Positions 1 to 6,136 are shown, counted from the stretch's first letter. The stretch: 6,136 nucleotides of DNA from Eubacterium sp. (GCA_020844525.1 JAJGAH010000168.1:1-6136); one strand, 5' to 3'. Made by a program: numbers and translations. The notes: generated from the sequence alone by a model not told the origin.

Positions 1-973
1 TTTCCCTATATTTGTGAATCTGATCGCGAACCTGCAGTACCTGCACTATTTCATGCTCTGACGTGCTCAGACCATTGGAGAGAATCCTTGCCTCAATCTC
101 ATCATACGTCTGAAAACTGTCCTTGGGCGCATTGATCAGATCATCATCCCGACTGCCAAACCACATCGCAGCGATATGGAGAAGCGCCACTGTGATCTGG
201 TCAATCTCCATTCTCCGAAACCAGTCCTGCACAAGGGCATTGTCCATCTCATCCCGATAGCCGCAGTACATCAGATAAGTATCCAGCAGGCGGCGGATCG
301 TGAGCCTGTCTCTGCAATATTGATATACGGTTACTGCCATGCAGTAAATAAAACCATATTCCATGGAAAGTCCGTTAATGCCATGAAAATGCGGATCCGG
401 ATAAGAGCCCTCCAGCAGCTTTTTCATCGTGCTCTGGAATGTATCGGTCTCAAACGGGAGCTGACGGAACAGATCCACACAAAACCCAGCGGCATTTTCC
501 ATGTGCTCACCATAATCCCCATAAAATTCTGTACTCTCATAGCCATGGTCTATGAGAAAATTTCTGGCAGGAATATAGCCCTCCCCTTCTATCAGAAGCT
601 GCAGAGCTGCATTCCCGGCAGTTTCCGGGATTGCATAAAATTCCCGGACAGATGAACTGGCCAATACCGTGCAGGGAATCCTGTTCACATCCAGTATGCC
701 CAATACATCAGCCTCTGCCGACTCATAAATGCCATTGTAAAATAATGCCTGCTGATATCTGCGGAAAAAGCACTCCTTCCAGTCCTGATCCATCTCCTCG
801 GATGCACCCAGCAGTCCAAGATAGGCGATATTTGCGACCTTATGGTAATCTGCCAGACGGTAAACCCGCTCCCAGTTCACCTTGTGGGAATGTGTCGGAT
901 AAATATTATTCTGCCTGATAATTCCCCCAATCAGATTAATCAGATAATGCCCCTCAAATAAGCTATGACTCAC
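1..973 (-). CDS. NTP_transf_5-like nucleotidyltransferase homologue with degenerate active site, 3' end cut off by window
   Basis: Translating the minus strand from a GTG at 973 gives 324 open codons running off the left edge. The N-terminal third is a helical region. Residues 99-146 then follow the pattern of uncharacterised nucleotidyltransferases of the NTP_transf_5 type: IPxxxL at 99-104, REFY at 110-113, PE at 116-117, LLI at 126-128 and HGYE at 143-146. The C-terminal half keeps other family hallmarks: IRRLLDTYLMY at 226-236, MWFG at 270-273 and a SEHEI segment at 305-309. The usual LKGS is LASSS (104-108) and the usual GDID is NAAL (121-124), so both metal/nucleotide-binding motifs appear lost. 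The GTG start is chosen because AGGAGAGG (988-981) lies 7 nt upstream and the start overlaps the preceding stop as GTGA. Family assignment is from memory of the pattern and is fairly good. Activity and substrate are unknown; a link to flagellar modification or regulation is inference from position. Confidence 0.72.
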   Translation of the reverse strand, partial: MSHSLFEGHYLINLIGGIIRQNNIYPTHSHKVNWERVYRLADYHKVANIAYLGLLGASEEMDQDWKECFFRRYQQALFYNGIYESAEADVLGILDVNRIPCTVLASSSVREFYAIPETAGNAALQLLIEGEGYIPARNFLIDHGYESTEFYGDYGEHMENAAGFCVDLFRQLPFETDTFQSTMKKLLEGSYPDPHFHGINGLSMEYGFIYCMAVTVYQYCRDRLTIRRLLDTYLMYCGYRDEMDNALVQDWFRRMEIDQITVALLHIAAMWFGSRDDDLINAPKDSFQTYDEIEARILSNGLSTSEHEIVQVLQVRDQIHKYRE

Positions 974-1404
974 CTGGTTACCTCTCCTGCCTCTTCCGGA
1001 TGTTCTGCCTTATACCAGGCAGATGCTTCATGTGCATTTCTAAGACTGATCATCCGGTCTTTTTCCTGAATCTGATGAATCAGCAGGCGAATACGCCTTC
1101 GCAGATTCAGAATCTTCTCCTCCGTGGAATCCTCTGCCTGAACCGTTTCCGGGTCTGACCGGACCAGACGATTCACCAGCATAGCGCTCTCCCGGTCCTC
1201 CTCACCGAGCATCAGAATCTGCTCCCAGTTCTGTTCGCAAAGGCTGAACTGGTCTGAGCGCATCCTGAGCACGAGATTTGCCGAAACCTCATCATCTCTG
1301 GAAAACGCCTCGCCGAGGTCATCTGTCTGTCGCTTTAATTCCTGCAGAATATTATACCGCCTCTGAAGCAGAATTGCTAATTTTTCTTTCCTGTCTTCCT
1401 CCAT
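970..1404 (-). CDS. Small coiled-coil protein, probable FliT/FlgN-like flagellar export chaperone
   Basis: This is a 144-aa, highly charged, almost entirely helical protein. It has a first amphipathic helix at about residues 3-30, a second at 36-65 containing DDEVSANLVLRMR, an acidic break around 82-95, and a long basic/hydrophobic helix at 95-122. Size, helical hairpin character and the position directly after fliS match FliT or FlgN, soluble chaperones that escort FliD or hook-associated proteins to the flagellar export gate. No diagnostic catalytic or metal motif is present, and sequence conservation in these chaperones is weak, so the name rests mainly on context. The start ATG at 1404 has AGGAG at 1417-1413 with an 8-nt spacer. 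Its stop overlaps the GTG of the next gene, which implies translational coupling. It could instead be a lineage-specific flagellar protein of unknown role. Confidence 0.6.
   Translation of the reverse strand: MEEDRKEKLAILLQRRYNILQELKRQTDDLGEAFSRDDEVSANLVLRMRSDQFSLCEQNWEQILMLGEEDRESAMLVNRLVRSDPETVQAEDSTEEKILNLRRRIRLLIHQIQEKDRMISLRNAHEASAWYKAEHPEEAGEVTR
971..988 (-). promoter_or_regulatory. Ribosome binding site and GTG start overlapping the previous stop
   Basis: AGGAGAGG at 988-981 sits 7 nt before GTG at 973-971. The GTG shares bases with the TGA stop (972-970) of the upstream coiled-coil gene, forming GTGA. This strong Shine-Dalgarno inside the end of the upstream gene decides the non-ATG start and points to translational coupling of the two proteins. 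Confidence 0.7.
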
Positions 1405-1444
1405 ATGAGCGTCTCCTGTCTCTCATTCGGTTCTTAAACCAACA

Positions 1445-1470
1445 AGAAGGGCAGAAAAATCTGCCCTTTT
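1445..1470 (-). terminator. Hairpin between fliS and the coiled-coil gene, possible partial terminator or processing site
   Basis: A perfect 9-bp inverted repeat, AAGGGCAGA at 1447-1455 and TCTGCCCTT at 1460-1468, is separated by a 4-base loop. Read on the minus strand it is preceded by an A-rich run and followed by CTTGTTGGTTT, a broken U tract. That makes it a weak intrinsic terminator for fliS transcripts and compatible with read-through to the next gene. The plus-strand side has a better T tract (TTTTCTTT), but no plus-strand gene feeds it. It may also stabilise the 3' end of fliD-fliS mRNA. Confidence 0.5.
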
Positions 1471-1564
1471 CTTTAACCAATTATTACTTGAAGTTTTTTT
1501 ATAAAATCAGTTCCGTCAATCCTGCAGATTCACAGTGCCATTCATGTAAACCATCCACGCAGCT

Positions 1565-1969
1565 TTATACGACTACCCTTTTTTCCTCTACAATATGGGA
1601 GGTGGTTGTCTGCTTGCTCGCACCGGCAAATCCATCCCGCAGATCTGTCATAATCGTAATCATCTCCGGAATCTCCGATGCCTTCCGCTCTCTTCCCGCA
1701 AGTACACGGCCTGTATTAAACAACAGATATCCATAGAGTCTCTGAAGGTCATGACTGACAGGCTGTTCCATATCCAGCGTTTGATTCAGATATCGTATAA
1801 TCTTCTGGAAATAATCTATATTTGTATTGAACTTTTCATACTGTTTGTCCTGCAGCGACAGTTCAGCACGTTTCAGGTCCTTAATTGATTCATTCAGCAG
1901 CAATACGAGAAGTTCTCCCTGGCTCATTGATTCCACACTTTGATTTTTGTATTTCTGATAAGGATTCAT
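1565..1969 (-). CDS. fliS: FliS, flagellin export chaperone
   Basis: This 134-aa protein opens with MNPYQKYKNQSVESMSQGEL, the conserved FliS N-terminus that caps the flagellin-binding groove, followed by the first helix LLVLLLNESIKDLKRAEL. The core helix reads IIRYLNQTLDME (57-68), and the fourth-helix region ends with MTDLRDGF (107-114). FliS binds the disordered C-terminus of flagellin in the cytoplasm, prevents premature polymerisation and delivers it to the export apparatus. The frame stays open upstream to 2023 inside fliD, but the ATG at 1969 is chosen because AGGAG (1981-1977) precedes it by 7 nt and the family begins at MNPY. It lies 25 nt after fliD, consistent with cotranscription. 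Length is normal. The C-terminal tail (115-134) is variable and ends in a short basic/valine run. Flagellin itself is not in the window. Confidence 0.95.
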   Translation of the reverse strand: MNPYQKYKNQSVESMSQGELLVLLLNESIKDLKRAELSLQDKQYEKFNTNIDYFQKIIRYLNQTLDMEQPVSHDLQRLYGYLLFNTGRVLAGRERKASEIPEMITIMTDLRDGFAGASKQTTTSHIVEEKRVVV

Positions 1970-1976
1970 GCCCTTT

Positions 1977-1981
1977 CTCCT
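1977..1981 (-). promoter_or_regulatory. fliS ribosome binding site
   Basis: AGGAG with a 7-nt spacer to the ATG at 1969. It falls inside the upstream in-frame extension, between the alternative ATG at 1990 and the true start, and therefore decides against the longer reading frame. Confidence 0.75.
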
Positions 1982-1994
1982 ATTCTTCATGCAA

Positions 1995-4529
1995 TCAGCC
2001 GGTAATGCCTGACAAATAAGCATACTGATTATTCATCTCGTTGATGGATGTCTCCATTGATGTAAACTGTTTAATATAGCGATCCTGTTCTGTCTTCAGC
2101 AGTGATTTCAAAGATGTAACTTTTTCATTCATCTCTTCAATATTGCGATAAATAGTATTGTTTTCCTTCGTCAGAACCAATTTATCTGAACCGGCTTCCT
2201 CAATCAGCTTGCCATACGAATTTCCATTTCTGGTGGCAAATCGTGTTGCATATGGTGTCAGAAGATTTTCTACTGTCTTAGCCAGACCCACGCTGGAACC
2301 GCTGCCTGCCATGACCTTCTGTACGGTCTCGTTATCATTCTGCAGTGCATCCTTGAACTTTGTTTCATCAAATGTTATTTTTCCGCCATCTGTGTAATCA
2401 TCTGACATGGAAATACCAATCTTCTTCATGTCATTGTAACTAATACCGCTCTCGATCATTTTGTTGAATACAGATTGAAGCGAATCGCTGAAGTCACGGA
2501 TGACATCGGAGCTGTATAAGATTCCCGCCTTTGCTTTCTCATTCCACTTGGTAATCTCACTCTCTGACATCTCCTTCTCCTGTGCCTCTGTCAGCGGATC
2601 ATATCCACTGGTCGGCCTGGTCCGGACCTGTGCGTTTACGTCTGTGACGATTTTATTGAAGGAATCAATAAATTTCTTCACACTCTCTGTCACCTTATCC
2701 ACGTCAGCAGATGCGGTGAAACGAACCGCCTTACTACTGTCAATGCTGACCGTTCCATCGGACCCGGTAACCGTCCCGAAGGTTCCGCTTGCTGTTATGG
2801 ATAATCCGTCGATCTGAAACGTATTTGTGCTGCTGTGTACGGTCTGATTGATTCCGTTTCCGTAATTGTATACCAGTTCTGCATCTTGGCCGTCCTGGCT
2901 CACCCCTGAGGCACCGCCTGTCTCAGTTGCAGTTGTGCCGAAGATTGTACTCTCTGCACCGTCCCCCAGCTTGATCTGCCTTCCTGATCCGGTCCTGGTC
3001 GCAATTAATGCAAACTGGTTGCTTCCGCTCATATAGGTGGCCTTCACGCCGGCATCACTCTGATTGATTTTATACAGCATACTGCTTACAGTCGTGGAGG
3101 CCGTGATCCCGGAAATCTGCTTTCCGTTAATCGTAAAGTCACTCAGCTGCTTGTTCAGTTCCTCCTCGGTAATATCCGAACTGAAGCCAAGCTTTTCACG
3201 ATTTTCCCAGATGCTGCTGCTCTGGTTCACTCTGGTGGAAGCCTGGTTTGTAATTCCCATATTCTTCAGAAACTCGCTGTCAGAGCTGCTGATGCTGAGT
3301 GTTTCCGTATTGCTGACCGTGGAGAAGGAAATTGCGCCGGTGGAACTGTCATAGGATGCCGTTACCTTGCCGGACCCAAATGCATCGTCCAGCTTTGACT
3401 GGTAGAGCCCGGCGATCTTCTGCAGTGTTTCATCCGTGGACGCACTGGCATCAATAGTACCCAGCTCAGTACCACTGAGGGAAATTGATTTAGAGGAACC
3501 ACTATACGTAAAGGTCAGATTCTTTCCGGCAATATAATCAGCGAATTTCTGCTCCTTCTGGATCGTGTTGCTGAACTTTGCCGTGTTTGTACTGTCGGCA
3601 ATATTACTGTTATAAGCTGAAAAGGAGAATCCCTCCGTACTGTAGTTCTTTGTAGCATCCGCTTTCTTTAAGACATCTGTATCAATACCCATGGCAGTCA
3701 GTACACTGTCAGAGGCCTTGATCTGATATGTTGCGGATGCAGTTACGTCCTTCGTCTCACTTCCGGTCTTCTCCAGCACCTGCATGGACACCTTGTCGTT
3801 TGTGCTGTCATACTGGAATTTCAGTGTAAGATTACTTCCAAGACTGACCGGGTTCTGGTCGAGCGCCTTATTAATCTCGCTGACCAGTTCTCCCTTGTCC
3901 TTGATCGTATAATCTATGGATTTTGTCGTTTCCTTTCCGTCCACCGTTTCCTTGTAGCTGGTCGGAAATGTGAACGTCGCCTTTGTATTAAACTTGCTGT
4001 TCGTAGAATCATAGATACCGAAGGAAATGCTCGACGATCCCGGTGTAATCGTGGCTGTCGTAACATTACCCCTTAAATCTCCTGATGTTATAGACGCCGT
4101 AGAACCCTTGGCACCGGAAACCAGTGTTGCCGATGTCGCCAGCTTCGTGACAGCGCTTATAGAAATATTATCCGTAAGATCTGAGATGCCACTCGCTTTG
4201 ATCAGCTTTGCACTGTCCTCATTACCAGTAGCCGTCAGTGTGCTTTTTGCATAGAGTGATTTGTCCTTTAAGGCTGTCCCGGACGAAAATGTAAGATATT
4301 CATCTTCCAGATTCAGGACCTGATCGGAAATGTTGCGATAGGCCTCCTGCTTCCACTCTGCCTTTGTAATCTCCTGCTTTTGCTTCGTGATTTTCGTACT
4401 GGTTTCACTCGTCATCTGCTCAATCAGACTGTCTCTGTCAATTCCTGAGACCAGACCGCCAAATCCCTGTAAATCCGTATTGCCCAGACTGGACGTTGAA
4501 GATGTGGAGCTGCTTGATGATACTTTCAT
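1995..4529 (-). CDS. fliD: FliD, flagellar filament cap protein (HAP2), long form
   Basis: This 844-aa protein has the FliD_N region at about residues 20-125: GFGGLVSGIDRDSLIEQM, then a helix with KQEITKAEWKQEAYRNISDQ. The FliD_C region is at about 560-835. It includes FQIDGLSITASG (571-582), VKKFIDSFNKIVTDVN (617-632), GILYSSDVIRDF (669-680), KKIGISM (702-708) and a terminal coiled coil (about 785-835). FliD forms the oligomeric cap at the filament tip, where exported flagellin folds and is inserted; it can also contact host mucus. Between these ends lies a Ser/Thr/Asp-rich insert of more than 400 residues holding repeated beta-rich modules, making it much longer than the roughly 450-500 aa enteric form. 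No cysteine occurs in the translation, as is usual for exported flagellar proteins. AGGAG at 4539-4535 lies 5 nt before the ATG. fliS follows after 25 nt. Confidence 0.97.
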   Translation of the reverse strand: MKVSSSSSTSSTSSLGNTDLQGFGGLVSGIDRDSLIEQMTSETSTKITKQKQEITKAEWKQEAYRNISDQVLNLEDEYLTFSSGTALKDKSLYAKSTLTATGNEDSAKLIKASGISDLTDNISISAVTKLATSATLVSGAKGSTASITSGDLRGNVTTATITPGSSSISFGIYDSTNSKFNTKATFTFPTSYKETVDGKETTKSIDYTIKDKGELVSEINKALDQNPVSLGSNLTLKFQYDSTNDKVSMQVLEKTGSETKDVTASATYQIKASDSVLTAMGIDTDVLKKADATKNYSTEGFSFSAYNSNIADSTNTAKFSNTIQKEQKFADYIAGKNLTFTYSGSSKSISLSGTELGTIDASASTDETLQKIAGLYQSKLDDAFGSGKVTASYDSSTGAISFSTVSNTETLSISSSDSEFLKNMGITNQASTRVNQSSSIWENREKLGFSSDITEEELNKQLSDFTINGKQISGITASTTVSSMLYKINQSDAGVKATYMSGSNQFALIATRTGSGRQIKLGDGAESTIFGTTATETGGASGVSQDGQDAELVYNYGNGINQTVHSSTNTFQIDGLSITASGTFGTVTGSDGTVSIDSSKAVRFTASADVDKVTESVKKFIDSFNKIVTDVNAQVRTRPTSGYDPLTEAQEKEMSESEITKWNEKAKAGILYSSDVIRDFSDSLQSVFNKMIESGISYNDMKKIGISMSDDYTDGGKITFDETKFKDALQNDNETVQKVMAGSGSSVGLAKTVENLLTPYATRFATRNGNSYGKLIEEAGSDKLVLTKENNTIYRNIEEMNEKVTSLKSLLKTEQDRYIKQFTSMETSINEMNNQYAYLSGITG

Positions 4530-4596
4530 AATATCTCCTGACCACCGTACAAATTACAAACGGCTAAATGCTGCTTAATGACTTTACTTTATTTCA

Positions 4597-4621
4597 ATAT
4601 CGTCAGAAAGCCCCCTTTTCA
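4597..4621 (-). promoter_or_regulatory. Candidate sigma-28 (FliA/SigD) promoter for fliD-fliS
   Basis: On the minus strand ACGATAT (4603-4597) matches the flagellar sigma-28 -10 element CCGATAT at 6 of 7 positions. A poor -35 like TGAA (4621-4618) lies 14 nt upstream, against a consensus TAAA at about 15. The start would fall near 4590, giving a leader of about 60 nt before fliD. It lies downstream of the comFB terminator, where a fresh promoter is needed, and class-3 flagellar genes such as fliD are commonly sigma-28 dependent. The -35 match is weak. Confidence 0.4.
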
Positions 4622-4652
4622 TAAGAGCAGGACACGTATAAGGTCCACACAA

Positions 4653-4701
4653 AAAAATCAAGCCCCCGGCACAGTATGACATACTGTATCAGGGGCTTTT
4701 T
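4653..4701 (-). terminator. Rho-independent terminator after comFB
   Basis: The outer arms AAGCCCC (4660-4666) and GGGGCTT (4692-4698) enclose an inner perfect stem, ACAGTAT (4671-4677) with ATACTGT (4681-4687), around a 3-base loop and an asymmetric internal loop. Read on the minus strand the hairpin is followed by GATTTTTTTGTG, a clear U tract, about 75 nt after the comFB stop. The opposite side also carries TTTTT, so it could work in both directions. It should end the cheV-comFB transcript and insulate fliD. Confidence 0.85.
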
Positions 4702-4713
4702 CGGCCTGTAACT

Positions 4714-4728
4714 CAATTATAATAATTG
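4714..4728. repeat. Short AT-rich palindrome
   Basis: CAATTAT and ATAATTG flank a single central base, giving a perfect 15-bp inverted repeat between the 29-bp tandem repeat and the terminator. It overlaps the first repeat copy by 7 bases. It could be a weak operator or merely AT-rich chance; no function can be assigned. Confidence 0.4.
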
Positions 4729-4779
4729 CTTATGATGAATTTGCTTATACATAATTGCTCATGATGAAATTGCTTATAC
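4722..4779. repeat. Two-copy 29-bp tandem repeat overlapping the comFB stop codon
   Basis: Positions 4722-4750 and 4751-4779 are adjacent 29-bp copies identical at 27 positions; they differ at the 10th base (T/C) and the 19th (T/A). Each copy contains two related sub-blocks of the form ATTGCTTAT. The minus-strand unit begins GTATAA, so the copy within the gene supplies the last codon and stop of comFB, and the second copy repeats the same GTA-TAA outside it. Confidence 0.9.
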
Positions 4780-5415
4780 TTGCGCACGTTCCTTTCCCGG
4801 ATGATGGGGATGATCTCGGACGGTGGTGCATGCCTTCATTATCGCATTGTCGATCTCATTTCTGTGTCTGACTTCATATCTGCTCACTGTGGGAGACGCG
4901 TTCCTGTCGTACATGACACAGTATTTAGAGGGCAGCAGAGACAGCGTAAGCGCCAGCACATCCGCCTGACAGCGCTCACAGGTACACATACCCATCCGGC
5001 GCATCATATCAAGTACATGCTTATGCTTCATGATTTCTGTATTCACATTGACTACGTGGAATCCTTCAGAGCGCGAACCGTCGCTGCCTTCCTCACCAAA
5101 TATGCTTGCATCGAGATTTTTCTCCAGATTGCCCCGGATTACCTCTGAGATCTGATCCGAAACGGAAGTCTCATCCACGACGGTAACCTTTGCACCGGAG
5201 GTATGGCTTACCCGGATCATATGTGCCCTTGGCTTAGGCGTTGCCGGCGTCCTGGCAGAGGACTGTGGTGCCGCCTGCTGTTCTGATGATGGTAACGGAA
5301 CGGAATCAGTTGCCATATTGCCCCGGTTTTCTTCCGTAATCGCAATCTCATCATCCAGATATTCGCTCCAGGAGTGTGTCCCCGCACCCTTCAGGTTTCT
5401 TTGCTTTTCTGCCAT
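4774..5415 (-). CDS. ComFB-domain protein with disordered N-terminal extension
   Basis: This is a 213-aa protein. Residues 1-35 are charged, 36-65 form a Pro/Ser/Ala/Gln-rich linker, 66-110 hold a small possibly folded segment (KVTVVDETSVSDQISEVI), and 120-205 are the ComFB domain. The domain shows the family pattern VNVNTEIM, then CTCERCQADVLALTLSLLP (144-162) followed by KYCV. Cysteines at 144, 146, 149 and 166 are candidates for the zinc site described for Bacillus ComFB. Despite the name (late competence operon), ComFB domains are widespread and have been reported as cyclic-dinucleotide receptors, notably the c-di-GMP receptor CdgR in cyanobacteria. Lying 27 nt after cheV and before fliD, it probably acts in motility control rather than DNA uptake; this is inference. 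The start ATG at 5415 has only a purine-rich GAAGAAGAGAGAG upstream. A terminator follows. Confidence 0.85.
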   Translation of the reverse strand: MAEKQRNLKGAGTHSWSEYLDDEIAITEENRGNMATDSVPLPSSEQQAAPQSSARTPATPKPRAHMIRVSHTSGAKVTVVDETSVSDQISEVIRGNLEKNLDASIFGEEGSDGSRSEGFHVVNVNTEIMKHKHVLDMMRRMGMCTCERCQADVLALTLSLLPSKYCVMYDRNASPTVSRYEVRHRNEIDNAIMKACTTVRDHPHHPGKERAQV

Positions 5416-5442
5416 AGCAATGCTCTCTCTTCTTCGGGTCAG

Positions 5443-6136
5443 TCAACTGTTCTGAAATCCTTTTGCCCTCTGCTCACGGAAACGTCGGATCAGTTCATCC
5501 AGAACCTGAACCAGGTGCCCGATCTCCGGCTTGGAAAGCTGCTCATCGGCTCCCACCTCCTTGCCCTTCAGGAACATCTGCTCATTAATCAGGGACGAAA
5601 AGATCACAACCGGAATATTCTTCAGCTTCTCATCCGTTTTCACCAGCTTCGTCAGGCGGTGTCCGTCCATCATAGGCATCTCCAGGTCCGTAATGATGAC
5701 ATTCACCTTGTCATACAGATCTGCGTCATTCCGAATCCCTGTCAGATAATCCCAGCATTCCTTTCCATTGTTGAATATCGTAATTTCCTTGTATCCGGCC
5801 TTCTCCAGAGAAGCGCGTACCATCTGCTGCAGAAGTACCGAATCCTCTGCAATGACAATCGGAGATGTGCTGTCCTCACGCGGTCCCATCTCTTCAACCT
5901 CGGAAATCTTGATGGATGTCTCCGGTGCAATCTCCGCGACAATTTTCTCAAAGTCAAGGATCGTCACCAGCTCATCATCACACTGTGCAATTCCGGTTGC
6001 CACACTGTCCTCGCCATTTTCCAGGGTCTTATCCGGTTTGCTGATATTCTTCCAGGATATTCTGCTGATGCCCTCGATACTGTCCACATGAAAGGCAACC
6101 ATCATCTTGTTGAAGTTTGTGATGATAAACAGGTCC
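5443..6136 (-). CDS. cheV: CheV chemotaxis coupling protein, N-terminus cut off by window
   Basis: The open frame enters from the right edge (first residues DLFIITNFNK) and gives the last 230 residues. The first part is the end of a CheW-like domain: MVAFHVDSIEGISRISW, then VATGIAQCDDELVTILDFEKI. It is followed by a complete response-regulator receiver. Its acidic pocket is ED at codons 5847-5842, the phospho-acceptor Asp is in ITDLEMP at 5688-5686, the Ser switch residue is in VIFSS, and the conserved Lys of SKPE is at 5532-5530. CheV joins receptors to CheA as CheW does, and phosphorylation of its receiver tunes adaptation. Typical CheV proteins are about 300 residues, so roughly the first 70 are missing. 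An in-frame ATG pair at 6105-6100 is internal, not the start. It is probably cotranscribed with the ComFB gene 27 nt downstream. Confidence 0.95.
   Translation of the reverse strand, partial: DLFIITNFNKMMVAFHVDSIEGISRISWKNISKPDKTLENGEDSVATGIAQCDDELVTILDFEKIVAEIAPETSIKISEVEEMGPREDSTSPIVIAEDSVLLQQMVRASLEKAGYKEITIFNNGKECWDYLTGIRNDADLYDKVNVIITDLEMPMMDGHRLTKLVKTDEKLKNIPVVIFSSLINEQMFLKGKEVGADEQLSKPEIGHLVQVLDELIRRFREQRAKGFQNS

Noticed and set aside
176..918. Plus-strand open frames opposite the left-end gene
   Set aside because: They have no ribosome binding site or recognisable domains. The minus strand here has a continuous 324-codon frame with a strong RBS and family-like motifs, so these are shadows.
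1488..1525. Possible sigma-A promoter for the coiled-coil gene (TTGACG and TATAAA on the minus strand)
   Set aside because: The two hexamers are only about 10 nt apart, too close for a usable promoter, and no alternative -10 occurs at 16-18 nt.
1970..2023. Longer FliS start inside the end of fliD
   Set aside because: The extra 18 residues do not resemble the family N-terminus, and the AGGAG at 1981-1977 serves the ATG at 1969.
4387..4578. Plus-strand open frame spanning the fliD start
   Set aside because: It is antisense to the conserved FliD N-terminus and crosses the fliD RBS, with no RBS of its own recognised.
4608..4701. Alternative pairing of a second GGGGGCTT (4615-4608) with the terminator arm, as an antiterminator switch
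   Set aside because: The shared 8-mer is real, but there is no leader gene, no ligand-type conserved fold and no competing structure; chance similarity is enough.
5742..5957. Alternative minus-strand frame within cheV
   Set aside because: It is an arginine-rich out-of-frame reading of the CheV receiver domain.

Overview
The window reads as part of a flagellar and chemotaxis locus from a motile Gram-positive anaerobe, most likely a Lachnospiraceae-type member of the Clostridia. The indications are a cheV–comFB–fliD–fliS order, AGGAG ribosome binding sites, moderate GC, and a long, cysteine-free, Ser/Thr-rich FliD. Family-level taxonomy is inferred from protein style, not from a marker gene. 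All genes lie on the minus strand, so transcription runs from high to low coordinates. Both ends of the window cut through genes.

In order of transcription: (1) the C-terminal part of CheV, a CheW-like coupling domain followed by an intact receiver domain (6136-5443). (2) A ComFB-domain protein with a long disordered N-terminal extension (5415-4774), 27 nt after cheV. (3) A 244-nt intergenic region holding a 29-bp tandem repeat that begins inside the comFB stop region, a strong bidirectional-looking terminator and a sigma-28-like promoter candidate. (4) fliD, the filament cap, unusually long at 844 aa (4529-1995). (5) fliS, the flagellin chaperone (1969-1565). (6) A 160-nt gap with a perfect 9-bp hairpin. 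(7) A 144-aa coiled-coil protein in the position where fliT sits in fliDST operons (1404-970). (8) Overlapping it by four bases, a GTG-started protein (973 to beyond the left edge) that I read by translating the minus strand and that resembles the uncharacterised nucleotidyltransferase family NTP_transf_5.

Functionally, the first pair belongs to signal processing (CheV couples receptors to CheA; ComFB domains are linked to cyclic-dinucleotide binding). The second group belongs to late filament assembly (cap, flagellin chaperone, probable FliT/FlgN-like chaperone). The most unusual item is the last gene. It keeps the overall layout of NTP_transf_5 proteins, but the two motifs expected to carry the catalytic residues are replaced, which suggests a pseudoenzyme tied to the flagellar operon. 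I saw no tRNA, rRNA, CRISPR array or mobile element.
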